Of a stretch of 64,000 nt of DNA, positions 1-8,873 are shown one piece after another (positions within the stretch are counted from its first letter, which is position 1; every line of letters starts with the position of its first letter). A program made the translations under genes and the position numbers. The notes below the pieces were generated by a model, which searched no databases, was not told the DNA's origin, and saw only the letters and a program-made list of their open reading frames with translations. The DNA is from Calothrix sp. PCC 6303 (lineage in GTDB: Bacteria > Cyanobacteriota > Cyanobacteriia > Cyanobacteriales > Nostocaceae): the NCBI RefSeq assembly GCF_000317435.1, contig NC_019751.1, forward strand, positions 6,076,001 to 6,140,000. Reading direction: 5' to 3'.

Positions 1-1
1 T

Positions 2-1960
2 TATGGTTTATCACCAACGATTGCTCAGTTGTTGGTGAATCGTGGTTTGGAATCTTTGGAAACTGCGAAAATATTTATTGAACCTGAGTCTTTGGTGTTA
101 CCTTCACCAATGGTTGATTTTCCCGATTTGGCTCTGAGTGTGGAGTTGTTGGAGAATGCGATCGCATCTGGTGAGAAAATCGCTATCTGTGGTGATTATG
201 ATGCTGATGGGATGACAAGTACCGCTCTGTTGTTGCGTGCTTTGCGGTGGTTGGGTGCTAAGGTTGATTATGCTATTCCCAGTCGGATGCATGAAGGTTA
301 TGGTATCAATTGTCGGATTATTGAAGAGTTTCACTCTGAAGGTGTCGGGTTAGTTCTGACGGTTGATAATGGAATTTCGGCTTTTGAACCTGTTGCCAGA
401 GCCAGAGAATTAGATTTAAAGGTAATTATTACCGATCACCATGATATTCCCCAAAGATTGCCGCCAGCAAATGCAATTCTTAACCCCAAATTAATTGATG
501 AAGCTTCCCCATATCGAGGTGTTGCGGGGGTGGGGGTTGCCTATATTTTAGCGGTTTCCTTGGCGCAGCAGTTGGGACAAGCTAATTCTGGCATCTTGAA
601 ACCTTTGTTAGAGCTTTTTACTTTGGGAACAATTGCCGATTTAGCACCTTTAACTGGGGTGAATCGTCGCTGGGTAAAACGGGGATTGCAGCAGTTACCC
701 AAATCTCAGTTAGCGGGAATTCAAGCTTTGATTCAAATGTCGGGAGTCAAGGGAAGGGAAGCAGGGAGCAAGGGGAGTTCATCTAATCAAAAAACTCTCC
801 AGCCTGATGATATCGGTTTTCGCCTGGGTCCCCGCATCAATGCGGTGGGAAGAATCGCTGATCCTCAAGTTGTGATTGAATTATTAACAACCGATGACAT
901 GGGGATTGCCTTAGAAAGGGCGATGCAATGCGAGGATATTAACCGTCAACGTCAGGAAATGTGTGAGCAGATTGAGAAAGATGCGATCGCATTCGTGGAA
1001 AATTACTATATTACATCTCTACAACGTCATCGAGTGTTGGTGGTGGTACAACCAAATTGGCATCATGGTGTCATTGGCATTGTGGCATCCCGCTTAGTTG
1101 AACGGTACGGGGTTCCTGTGTTTATTGGGACTGATGAAGGAGATGGAAAAATTCGCGGGTCAGCGCGGGGAATCCCTGAATTTAATGTATTTGAAGCTTT
1201 GGAATACTGTGATGACCTCCTCGGTAAATACGGAGGACATAGAGCAGCAGGTGGTTTTTCTTTCCCAGCCGACAACCTAGAAGAAATGCGATCGCGTTTG
1301 AGTGAGTATGCTAATAAATACCTGGAATTACATCACCTCAAGCCACTCCTCAAAATCGATGCTTTAACCACCTTTGATCAAATTAACCAAGAATTCTATC
1401 AACAACTTCGCACCTTGGAACCATGTGGGATTGAAAACTCCACACCAATCTTTTACTCAGCGGATGTACGAGTTAGCGAACAAACATCCGTAGGCAAAGG
1501 TCACATCAAAATGACCCTAAGTCAGATTATAAACAATCAGCGTTACACCATTAAAGCGATCGCCTGGAGATGGCGCGACTACTTTCCCCTACCTACCCTC
1601 GTAGATATTGCCTACAAACTGCGGGAAAACGAATTTAATGGCAACACCACCATCGAATTAGAAGTTGTGGGAGTCAAACTACCGCTGTCATCTCAGGTAA
1701 ATGTATCCCTAACCAGGGAAACCAAGCTTTCAACCATCCCCTTCCAATATCAAAACCGCGATTACACCTGTAAAATTTATCAAAGTGATACAACTAAAGA
1801 ACTGAGAATCAGAAACTCCCAAGCCGTAGTTTTAGCTGTACACCTAGGTAGTAAAATCGGATTGCTAGGAAAAGACCGCCAAAATGCCAAAGAGGTTGAC
1901 ATATCTCAACCTCCCTATGACGGAATTATTCAAACAGCATTATCTGCTCTCAGTTTTTAG
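2..1960 (+). CDS. recJ: Single-stranded-DNA-specific exonuclease RecJ (5' end outside window)
   Basis: RecJ degrades single-stranded DNA 5' to 3' in recombination and mismatch repair. The reading frame is open from base 2, so the gene starts upstream. The first in-frame start-like codon (TTG at 29) is an internal leucine of the run AQLLVNRGLES. Counting from that leucine, the DHH phosphoesterase motifs are visible: GDYDADG at about 55-61 and TDHHD at about 135-139, binding the two catalytic metals. The DHHA1 part follows with IRGSAR and GGHRAAGGF, and a C-terminal OB-like part. The 643 residues in the window are close to full length, so only a short N-terminus is missing. A run of S/G/K residues near 250 (GREAGSKGSSSNQK) looks like a lineage-specific loop. 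Confidence 0.93.
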   Translation, partial: YGLSPTIAQLLVNRGLESLETAKIFIEPESLVLPSPMVDFPDLALSVELLENAIASGEKIAICGDYDADGMTSTALLLRALRWLGAKVDYAIPSRMHEGYGINCRIIEEFHSEGVGLVLTVDNGISAFEPVARARELDLKVIITDHHDIPQRLPPANAILNPKLIDEASPYRGVAGVGVAYILAVSLAQQLGQANSGILKPLLELFTLGTIADLAPLTGVNRRWVKRGLQQLPKSQLAGIQALIQMSGVKGREAGSKGSSSNQKTLQPDDIGFRLGPRINAVGRIADPQVVIELLTTDDMGIALERAMQCEDINRQRQEMCEQIEKDAIAFVENYYITSLQRHRVLVVVQPNWHHGVIGIVASRLVERYGVPVFIGTDEGDGKIRGSARGIPEFNVFEALEYCDDLLGKYGGHRAAGGFSFPADNLEEMRSRLSEYANKYLELHHLKPLLKIDALTTFDQINQEFYQQLRTLEPCGIENSTPIFYSADVRVSEQTSVGKGHIKMTLSQIINNQRYTIKAIAWRWRDYFPLPTLVDIAYKLRENEFNGNTTIELEVVGVKLPLSSQVNVSLTRETKLSTIPFQYQNRDYTCKIYQSDTTKELRIRNSQAVVLAVHLGSKIGLLGKDRQNAKEVDISQPPYDGIIQTALSALSF

Positions 1961-2005
1961 CCCAGAAACAACTTAAGGAATTGAAACACTAAATTTAGGA
2001 ATCAA

Positions 2006-2128
2006 TTACAAATCACCATTCCGGAAAGCTAACAAGAAAATCACAGCTGGACCAGCCACCACAATTAAAGCAACAGAAGTCAACTGCAAAACCACAATCC
2101 AATTGATGTTTGCTATGGCATCAAACAT
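2006..2128 (-). CDS. psb30: Photosystem II reaction centre protein Psb30 (Ycf12), 40 aa
   Basis: This short frame encodes 40 residues beginning MFDAIANINWIVVLQLTS and ending LLAFRNGDL. It is a single hydrophobic transmembrane helix with the GPAVIFLLA-R-GDL tail characteristic of Psb30/Ycf12, a small thylakoid subunit at the periphery of photosystem II near cytochrome b559. A strong ribosome binding site (GGAGGA) precedes the ATG by five bases on the minus strand, which fixes the start. It is transcribed divergently from the YkgJ-type gene at 2274. Length and tail match the family; PsbX was considered but its sequence differs. Confidence 0.85.
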   Translation of the reverse strand: MFDAIANINWIVVLQLTSVALIVVAGPAVIFLLAFRNGDL

Positions 2129-2273
2129 TTATGTCCTCCGACTGAATCTTAAAGAAATTAAGAGAAATTAAATAACGCGATCGCTAATCTAGAGTTTAAT
2201 GATATCTGGGAACAGCCAGTGATTTTTAATTTACTTAACAAAATTATAAGAAAAAATACACAAAAGGTAAAAA

Positions 2274-2624
2274 ATGGCTACTTGGCAATGTATAAAACAA
2301 TGTGGTGCCTGCTGTAATCTCGATCCGGCAGAGCGTCCTGACTTAGAAGAATATCTTACCCCAACTGAACTTCAGCAATATCTCAGTATGGTGGGGGAAG
2401 GTGGATGGTGTATTAATTTTGACCACGAAAGCCGTGAATGCAAAATCTATAACCAGCGTCCTCGATTTTGTCGGGTTCAAGCCGATATATTCCAAGATAT
2501 GTACGATATTGAAGCGGAAGAACTTAATGACTTTGCCATAGATTGCTGTCGTCAGCAAATTGAAGGGGTATACGGGGAATTGAGTTTAGAAATTTTGCGT
2601 TTTGAGAGAGCAGTAAACAGTTAA
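2274..2624 (+). CDS. YkgJ-family cysteine-cluster protein
   Basis: This small soluble protein of 116 residues begins with a CxxxCxxCC cluster (Cys6, Cys10, Cys13, Cys14) and has further cysteines in GGWCINF, ECKIYNQRPRFCR and DCCRQQ. The pattern CGACC-x-L-x-P, CIN(F)D, C-x-I-Y-x-RP-x-x-CR is that of the YkgJ/UPF0153 zinc- or iron-chelating family, whose biochemical role is unknown. It sits next to and divergent from psb30. Family membership is clear; a role in metal handling or photosystem II is only inference from neighbourhood. Confidence 0.85.
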   Translation: MATWQCIKQCGACCNLDPAERPDLEEYLTPTELQQYLSMVGEGGWCINFDHESRECKIYNQRPRFCRVQADIFQDMYDIEAEELNDFAIDCCRQQIEGVYGELSLEILRFERAVNS

Positions 2625-3816
2625 TATTTTTTAGGTATCGAACCTCTTCGGTTTCAGAAACCCTGTTTTTCCATCACTCAGAGGGATAACCATGTGCTTG
2701 TTTAGCTGTTTTTCTTCCCAAGTGAAATATTCCTCAGTGGTAAGCTGCTACCGTGTACACACAAGTCCTACTAGCCCTTACCCTATAAGGGTAGGGCTAC
2801 AGCCTGTAGCGTAGCGTGCGCTTGGCGCAGGGGCTTTTAAAATCAATGTGAATAAGGATTTTTAGACTTGTGTGTACACCGTAGGGGGTAAGCTGGGGGA
2901 GATTTGCTTTTGTTGCAATCATGATTCAACTCCTCTTCATAAATGGCTTGAACCATTGGGTTAGGTAAAACCTCCACGCAATATAGAGATGGTGGCTTTG
3001 TGGAAAACAATTAGCACATTTTCTCCTCAACCACCTGTATCGCACAGTATGCGATGCGATCGCAACAGCCGTAATGTCTTTACTATTTGCTAGTCCATGA
3101 CCAGGAAAAATAGATTTAAACTGGCGGGACTTCTCGAATACAAATCTTCAATTCCAAATCTAGCATCTTTGCACCTTCTAGATCCCCAATACCTTTAACA
3201 AGTTGGGATCTAAAATCCTGCTCCTTTCCCCTCTATCTCTTCGGTGATTTGCGAAAATAAATATTAAGCAATATTACGAACTAGAATTCGAGGTGTATAA
3301 TATCAAGTCCAGTTAGTTTTGAGTAAAGAAAAATTCGCCCATAGTCTCCTAGTAGTATATATACGTAAAATAAATCACTAGTCAAATTATTTATACTAAT
3401 TTATCTAATCAGCATGAGTAATTTTGACCATGAAATCAAATAGCGCAGTTACAGAGCATAGCACTACCAGCAAAAGTCGCTTATAACATTCAAAATAACT
3501 CGTAAAGACATTTATCAATAAAAAAATAATGATATTTACTAATTATGAAACTTTTAATTTTGCTTCATCTAGTTTTAACAGATAATTTATCAGATACTAA
3601 ATAATTTTCTTAGCAATACATATAGGAAATTTATATTTATTATCGAAGTTTATTTTAAGATAGGGGAAATAGCTAGAGACTTAGTTAAATACTTATAGTT
3701 TTAGTAAAGATTCCGCAAATACCTTTAAGCAGAAAAAAAATCCTATAGAATAAGAAAGCACTCGAACTGATTATGAAAACATCCACAATAATCTCAATCA
3801 AATATGATGAATATTT
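2625..3816. other. Gene-free region of about 1.2 kb
   Basis: No convincing coding frame was found on either strand. The 5' half carries the MITE-like element at 2748-2886 and a HIP1 octamer near 3055. The 3' half (about 3240-3816) is very AT-rich and probably holds the promoter and leader of the gene at 3817. Nothing else is recognised. Confidence 0.6.
2748..2886. mobile_element. MITE-like element with 9-bp flanking direct repeat
   Basis: The ends form an imperfect terminal inverted repeat of about 20 bp, CTACCGTGTACACACAAGTC on the left and the complement of CTACGGTGTACACACAAGTC on the right. The same 9-mer GGTAAGCTG lies immediately outside both ends (2739-2747 and 2887-2895), as a target-site duplication would. 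Inside, 2772-2799 is a near-perfect hairpin around CCTATAAGG. It is too short to encode a transposase. A third copy of the terminal sequence is at 15371-15390. Confidence 0.7.
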
Positions 3817-4977
3817 ATGGAAGAACTAGTTAAGAGAAACTTTAAACAACTTGGAATACAACGTAAGAGTGCAAGTCAACCACTAGCTTTAGAATGGGGT
3901 AAAAAATACTTACACAACATTGATCCAACCTTATCCAGGGATGATACAACTGATGGGAATAATATCAAAGAACTAATATCATCGACAGGGCGTGAAAAGA
4001 CAAAAGAAAAACTAATGGCATCATTGCGGTTAGTTAGTATTCAAGCTTGGAATCAAGTCGAGATCTTGCTAATTAAAGAGGTAGAGAGATATCATATTAA
4101 TCCCCAACTCATCGAGCCATGGGAAATAATATCTGATTGCTATAAAATTTATGAAAAAACCTTAGAAATCTACTACCAACAAGCACCCCTACGGCAATTG
4201 TCAATGATTATGCGGTTAGCCAGAGAAGGAGAACCACTGTATCAAAAAGCTTTAGGCATCTACACCGAACAAGTTATACCTACTCAATTAACTGCCGCTA
4301 TTCGCTCTCAAGTGGGGACACTGCGAAAAAAATATACCAAAGTAGATTCTAGAATCATTGCTTTTGTAAGTATGCAGTTTCACTACACAAGCAAAATATT
4401 ACTACAAATGCTTTCTCCTTTAGAACGTCCAATAGTGGAATCATATTTTAGGGTAATTGACGACCATTTGTATATGCCACTGGAACGAGCTTACGAAGCA
4501 GCAGCACAGCATGATTATAATTCTCAAGCTTTGGGAGCAGTCCAACAGCTATTACCAGCTAGTACGGAAATTGCCAAAACAATTACTCAAAGAATCACCG
4601 AACTCTATCCTAATTACCGTTCCAAGAGCGGTATTTTGAGTGAAACAGCAATCCAAGCTTCAAGTATTCGTGATGTGGAGATGTTTCAAATTTATCTCTG
4701 GTTGGCAGTTTTAGAAGGGGATGTTAGTGCTATTCAGCAAGAACTATTCCCCCTATGTCTGATGATTTATCCCACCCTGAAGATAGAGTGGGAATTGATT
4801 CGTCAAATGCTATATCTACTGGGACAGGAAATATGCGATCGCCTAACCCATAAACACCTTGAAATAGTAATGCCTTACTACCAAGTTTTATGGCACATGT
4901 TCTCACCTCATCTATTTGGCGAACTTGGTATCGAAAAATCTTTAAAAACCTCAACAGATAGTCATTTTATGAAATAG
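3817..4977 (+). CDS. Conserved hypothetical protein, all-helical, 386 aa
   Basis: I do not recognise a characterised family. The protein looks soluble and mostly alpha-helical, with no signal peptide or membrane segment. The N-terminal 70 residues are polar and variable (QRKSASQPLALEWGKKYLHN). A denser core from about 75 to 360 contains the segment LRLVSIQAWNQVEILLIKEVERY and the stretch HYTSKILLQMLSPLERPIVESYFRVIDDHLYMPLERAYEAA, in which shorter parts such as LLQMLSPLERPIVESYFRVI look conserved. The ATG at 3817 follows a long AT-rich leader. It stands alone, with about 300 bp to the next small gene. It resembles cyanobacteria-specific hypothetical proteins in character; the function is unknown. 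Confidence 0.75.
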   Translation: MEELVKRNFKQLGIQRKSASQPLALEWGKKYLHNIDPTLSRDDTTDGNNIKELISSTGREKTKEKLMASLRLVSIQAWNQVEILLIKEVERYHINPQLIEPWEIISDCYKIYEKTLEIYYQQAPLRQLSMIMRLAREGEPLYQKALGIYTEQVIPTQLTAAIRSQVGTLRKKYTKVDSRIIAFVSMQFHYTSKILLQMLSPLERPIVESYFRVIDDHLYMPLERAYEAAAQHDYNSQALGAVQQLLPASTEIAKTITQRITELYPNYRSKSGILSETAIQASSIRDVEMFQIYLWLAVLEGDVSAIQQELFPLCLMIYPTLKIEWELIRQMLYLLGQEICDRLTHKHLEIVMPYYQVLWHMFSPHLFGELGIEKSLKTSTDSHFMK

Positions 4978-5282
4978 TTATTTTTTTACAGTAACATTGA
5001 CAACTAATTTTCCAAATCCCAGCAACATCAAATTTAATTAGCCTTCTAATATAGAGTTTTCCCTGATTGAGAGTGTGCGCTATTTTTCCTGTCACAACCA
5101 AAACAAATAAGCATTGGATTTTATATTTTATTGAAAGATGAAAAATACTTTGACAAGACCGAGACTTTTCATACAGGCAAAAGTTAGGATTAACAGTCGG
5201 CAGTGAATTAAACTGTTAATACTGTCACTTTAAGTAAATTTACGCAAATTAAATTCAAACATCATCGTTAGTTAAAAGCAAA
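4978..5282. other. Intergenic region, no gene seen
   Basis: This is AT-rich DNA between the unknown gene and the small RHH gene. No hairpin terminator or repeat stands out. The 3' part presumably contains the promoter of the RHH gene at 5283. Confidence 0.4.
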
Positions 5283-5450
5283 ATGACCAATAAGAAGTGG
5301 GCTGTCAAACGTATTACCGTCAATTTAGCAGTGCAGGAGGCTGAGAAACTCGAACAATATTGTCAAGAAACTGGTAGACCAGCTACTGACGTGATTCGAG
5401 AACTAATTCGAGGTTTACCCATATCAGGAGAAGTAGCTAAAATCAGTTAA
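5283..5450 (+). CDS. Small ribbon-helix-helix (CopG/Arc-like) protein, 55 aa
   Basis: The frame gives 55 residues starting MTNKKWAVKRITVNLAVQEA and continuing through EKLEQYCQETGRPATDVIRELIRGLP. A short beta strand (RITVNL) followed by two helices, the first with EAEKLEQYC and the second with PATDVIRELIRGL, is the ribbon-helix-helix pattern of CopG-type DNA-binding proteins. No toxin-like partner gene is adjacent; crtQ starts about 145 bp downstream on the same strand. It could be a free-standing regulator or an orphan antitoxin-type protein. The assignment rests on fold pattern alone. Confidence 0.6.
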   Translation: MTNKKWAVKRITVNLAVQEAEKLEQYCQETGRPATDVIRELIRGLPISGEVAKIS

Positions 5451-5595
5451 AAGTTACCAAGTCTGCCATCTAAACCTCCGGGGTACAACCCCTGCCTGAA
5501 ATTCAAACCCAGATTCTCATGAAAGCATCGCAAATTACGGCACTAACCCAGTTACAATTTGTAAAGAAATTGGAAAACTGATCAAGGAAGACAAA

Positions 5596-7035
5596 ATGCG
5601 TGTTGCGATCGTAGGAGCGGGACTTGCTGGACTAGCAACCGCTGTCGATTTGGTAGATGCTGGTTGTGAAGTCCAGATTTTTGAATCTCGTCCATTTGTT
5701 GGGGGAAAAGTCGGTAGCTGGGTAGATGGAGATGGCAATCATCTGGAGATGGGACTACATGTCTTTTTTGGTTGCTACTACCAACTGTTTGATTTATTTA
5801 AGAAGGTTGGGGCATTTGACAACCTCTTGGAAAAACAACATACCCACACTTTTATCAACAAGGGTGGAAAAACCGGTGCTTTAGATTTCCGTTTCATTAC
5901 AGGGGCACCTTTTAATGGTTTAAAGGCATTCTTTACTACTTCTCAACTCTCCCCAAGAGATAAATTACAAAATGCCCTAGCGCTAGGTACTAGCCCAGTT
6001 GTTCAAGGGTTGGTAGACTTTGAAGGGGCAATGAAAACCATCCGTAAACTAGATAAAATTAGCTTTGCAGATTGGTTTCGTAGTCACGGTGGTAATAATA
6101 GCAGCTTGCGCCGGATGTGGGATCCCATTGCTTTAGCACTGGGCTTTATTGATACTGAAAATATTTCTGCCCGCTGTATGCTGACAATTTTTCAGCTATT
6201 CGCAGTCAGGACTGAAGCTTCAAAGTTGCGGATGTTGAAGGGTTCACCAGATGAATATTTACATAAACCCCTGATTAAGTACTTGGAAGATAGAGGTACT
6301 AAAATCTACACTCGCCGACAAGTCAGACAGATTCAATATACTGAAACTGACGGCAACACCAACATCACAGGTATAGTTGTTGCCAATGGTGAAAGCGAAG
6401 AAAATATTATTGCTGATGCTTACGTAGCTGCTTGCGATGTACCAGGAATTCAGCGTTTAATTCCACAAGAATGGCGTAAGTGGTCAGAATTTGACAACAT
6501 CTATAAGCTAGATGCAGTCCCTGTTGCAACCGTACAGCTACGCTTTGATGGTTGGGTGACAGAACTACAAGATGGGGAAAAACGCAAACAGCTAGAACAT
6601 GCAGCCGGAATTGATAATTTGCTATATTCGGCAGATGCGGATTTTTCCTGCTTTGCTGACATGGCATTAACCAGCCCCGCAGATTATTATCGAGAAGGGG
6701 AGGGTTCACTGATGCAGATGGTTCTCACACCAGGTGATCCATTTATTAAAAAGAGCAACGAAGAAATCGTGCAGCATACACTCAAACAAGTACACGAGTT
6801 GTTTCCTTCCTCACGAGAGTTAAATGTTACTTGGTCAAGTGTGGTGAAATTAGCACAATCTTTGTATCGTGAAGCACCGGGAATGGATGTTTATCGTCCC
6901 AATCAAAAAACACCAATTGCCAACTTTTTCTTGGCTGGAAGCTATACCCAACAAGATTATATCGACAGTATGGAGGGAGCTACCCTTTCTGGAAGGCAAG
7001 CAGCGAAAGCGATTTTGGAGACTGTCAAACAATAG
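5596..7035 (+). CDS. crtQ: 9,9'-di-cis-zeta-carotene desaturase CrtQ (ZDS)
   Basis: CrtQ desaturates zeta-carotene through neurosporene to lycopene in the plant/cyanobacterial carotenoid pathway, using FAD and passing electrons to the quinone pool. The N-terminus has the dinucleotide motif GAGLAG (residues 7-12) and the [13 protein letters not shown] segment of carotene desaturases. The C-terminus has the matching FAD-binding end [26 protein letters not shown]. The length (479 aa) is normal. An AAGGAAG ribosome binding site lies just before the ATG. The next gene on the strand is a SRPBCC protein, an arrangement I recall from other Nostocales. Confidence 0.95.
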   Translation: MRVAIVGAGLAGLATAVDLVDAGCEVQIFESRPFVGGKVGSWVDGDGNHLEMGLHVFFGCYYQLFDLFKKVGAFDNLLEKQHTHTFINKGGKTGALDFRFITGAPFNGLKAFFTTSQLSPRDKLQNALALGTSPVVQGLVDFEGAMKTIRKLDKISFADWFRSHGGNNSSLRRMWDPIALALGFIDTENISARCMLTIFQLFAVRTEASKLRMLKGSPDEYLHKPLIKYLEDRGTKIYTRRQVRQIQYTETDGNTNITGIVVANGESEENIIADAYVAACDVPGIQRLIPQEWRKWSEFDNIYKLDAVPVATVQLRFDGWVTELQDGEKRKQLEHAAGIDNLLYSADADFSCFADMALTSPADYYREGEGSLMQMVLTPGDPFIKKSNEEIVQHTLKQVHELFPSSRELNVTWSSVVKLAQSLYREAPGMDVYRPNQKTPIANFFLAGSYTQQDYIDSMEGATLSGRQAAKAILETVKQ

Positions 7036-7069
7036 AAAACTGGAAGGTGTTTATTAATAAAATATTAAG

Positions 7070-7201
7070 TAGGGTGTGTTACGGCTTAATAAATACTTCG
7101 GGTTGTCCATCGGATTTTTTGAGCCGTAACGCACCGATTATTTGGTGCGTTACGCTTGAAGCTTTTCTTGGATGCCGCAAGGAACCCTACGCACCCTACG
7201 C
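7070..7201. repeat. Interspersed palindromic repeat, TAGGGTG...CGTAACGCACC family
   Basis: A block between crtQ and the SRPBCC gene has GTAGGGTGTGTTACGGCT, its partial complement AGCCGTAACGCACC, then GGTGCGTTACGC and CCTACGCACCCTAC. These form nested inverted repeats. Shorter members of the same family are at 8818-8849, 22573-22640, 24316-24382 and 50557-50612. Such elements are frequent in the intergenic DNA of filamentous cyanobacteria. Confidence 0.7.
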
Positions 7202-7280
7202 TTTAATAATTATTTTATAAACAGCCTCTAAGTAAGTATTTCTCAAAATTTACAACCTCAAACCCCAAATTTAAAATCAC

Positions 7281-7730
7281 ATGGCTGATTGGCTAGAACA
7301 TAGTGTACAGGTAGAAGTAGAGGCTCCAATGGATTTAGTTTGGAGTCTGTGGTCGGATTTAGAACAGATGCCACAATGGATGAATTGGATTGATTCGGTG
7401 AAAATTCCTCCAGATAATCCTGAGATATCTATTTGGAGTTTACGAACTGGTGGCTGGGAATTCAATTGGCGATCGCGTATTCTCAAACAGATACCAAATC
7501 AAATTATTGAGTGGGAATCTGTAGATGGTTTACCCAATCGCGGGGCAATTCGTTTTTATGACCGTAAGACTAGCAGTATTGTTAAGCTAACTGTAGCTTA
7601 TTCAATACCTGGAATTATAGGTAAAATCATGGATGGTTTGTTTATTGGTAAAGCCGTAGAAACATCTCTTACCAATAGTTTGAATCGCTTTCGCACTTAT
7701 GCAGAGGCAAGGGTAGAAGCTGATAGCTGA
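7281..7730 (+). CDS. SRPBCC (START/Bet v1-like) family protein
   Basis: The 149-residue protein has the polyketide-cyclase/dehydrase-type pattern: an opening strand HSVQVEVEAPMDLVWSLWSDLEQMPQWMNWIDSV, central strands with FNWRSRILKQIPNQIIEWESVDGLPNRGAIRFY, and a long C-terminal helix LTNSLNRFRTYAEAR. These proteins make a helix-grip cavity that binds hydrophobic ligands. It lies 245 bp after crtQ on the same strand with a repeat block between them, so co-transcription is uncertain. A link to carotenoid metabolism is inference from position only. Confidence 0.85.
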   Translation: MADWLEHSVQVEVEAPMDLVWSLWSDLEQMPQWMNWIDSVKIPPDNPEISIWSLRTGGWEFNWRSRILKQIPNQIIEWESVDGLPNRGAIRFYDRKTSSIVKLTVAYSIPGIIGKIMDGLFIGKAVETSLTNSLNRFRTYAEARVEADS

Positions 7731-7805
7731 GTATAAAATAAGTTGATGTTTAGATGCAATATCTCTACTTGGTTTTGAGGTTGTATTTAAACTAATTCGC
7801 ATAAT

Positions 7806-7830
7806 TCCCCACGGCTTTATAGTCTGGGGA
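7806..7830. terminator. Possible hairpin after the SRPBCC gene
   Basis: TCCCCA and TGGGGA arms flank a short AT-rich loop, about 75 bases after the stop codon. No strong T-run follows, so it is only a weak terminator candidate. Confidence 0.3.
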
Positions 7831-7944
7831 TAGATAGCGTGCCCAATCTGTAATATGGCATAGCGAGGCTGCGGTAAATTTATTTGCAGTCCTCTACTTG
7901 CCAGATTTTCAATCGATAGTTGTTTAGAGAATAATTAAATTCTA

Positions 7945-8526
7945 GTGTCACTTGCTCCTTGGCGTTCCCGTCTTGCCCGCGCTTTACAATACAGTCGCAC
8001 TAAGCCTGAATCCCGCTATTTCCAGTTAGCTACCATTACAACAGATGGACTTCCCGCTAACCGAACTGTTGTTTTTCGCGGTTTTTTAGACGATACCAAC
8101 CAATTAAAAATTATTACTGATATTCGTAGTCAAAAATGTGAGGAAATTCGCCAACAAGCAGCGGCAGAAGCCTGTTGGTATTTTACTGGGACTAGGGAAC
8201 AGTTCCGGATTCGGGGAGAGTTATTAATGGTTGATGTTAATTACCCTGATTTGAAATTACAGCACGTCCGTCAACAAACTTGGCAAAATTTATCAGATGC
8301 TGCTCGAATTCAGTTTTTTTGGGCAAATCCTGGAGAAAAACGAGCCGATGCGGCAGCTTTTTCTCCTCCTCCGACAGATGAAATTAACCCTGGAGTCAAT
8401 TTTTGCTTGTTGTTACTTGATCCTGTAAAAGTGGATTATTTACAGTTGCGGGGAGAACCTCAAAACCGTCGGTTGTACATCCAGGATGAATCTGGAAATT
8501 GGTCTGATTTCGAGATAAATCCTTGA
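7945..8526 (+). CDS. FMN-dependent PPOX-type flavoprotein (pyridoxamine-phosphate-oxidase-like)
   Basis: The 193-residue protein reads LAPWRSRLARAL near its start, then ESRYFQLATITTDGLPANRTVVFRGF, the strand pair that binds FMN phosphate in the PNPOx-like split barrel. Later come SQKCEEIRQQAAAEACWYF and EQFRIRGEL. Cyanobacterial members of this group form a conserved set of unknown substrate, distinct from true PdxH. The start is GTG at 7945; no earlier ATG in frame fits. It stands about 215 bp after the SRPBCC gene. The fold is confident, the substrate is unknown. Confidence 0.85.
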   Translation: MSLAPWRSRLARALQYSRTKPESRYFQLATITTDGLPANRTVVFRGFLDDTNQLKIITDIRSQKCEEIRQQAAAEACWYFTGTREQFRIRGELLMVDVNYPDLKLQHVRQQTWQNLSDAARIQFFWANPGEKRADAAAFSPPPTDEINPGVNFCLLLLDPVKVDYLQLRGEPQNRRLYIQDESGNWSDFEINP

Positions 8527-8873
8527 TAAATCCTTGAATTTTCAACTTTCCTCAAGCTAAAATTGCCAAAATCAATACTGTGATAACTGTTGAAGAAGGC
8601 AGTAGGGGTGTTTTGAGATGGGAATACCCTGCGGGTAGCAAGCTACTAGAAAAGGTAGCTTTTGGGGGTCATCCGACTCCCAAAACGTGGCACCCCAAGT
8701 CAAAACTGGCGAGGCATAGGCATCGGGGTATTAAACCCCCTACTCTTGATAACTGATAACTGTTCACTGTTAAGGAACGGAAATTTAATAACATGCAATT
8801 TTGCTCGACAATGAAATGGTGCGTTACGCTCCGCTTACACACCCTACTTTTGTACTTTATTTAATCCACGTTC
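8527..8873. other. Convergent intergenic region with repeats
   Basis: This lies between the PPOX gene (plus) and the WGR gene (minus). It contains self-complementary stretches around 8630-8700 (GTAGCAAGCTACTAG; TTTTGGGGGTC... with ACTCCCAAAA) and a short member of the GGTGCGTTACGC...ACACCCTAC family at 8818-8849. No gene is seen. Confidence 0.5.

Noticed and set aside
2880-3240. Degraded gene in the 2.6-3.8 kb gap
   Set aside because: Short frames on both strands are broken and resemble no protein; MITE and spacer explain the region.
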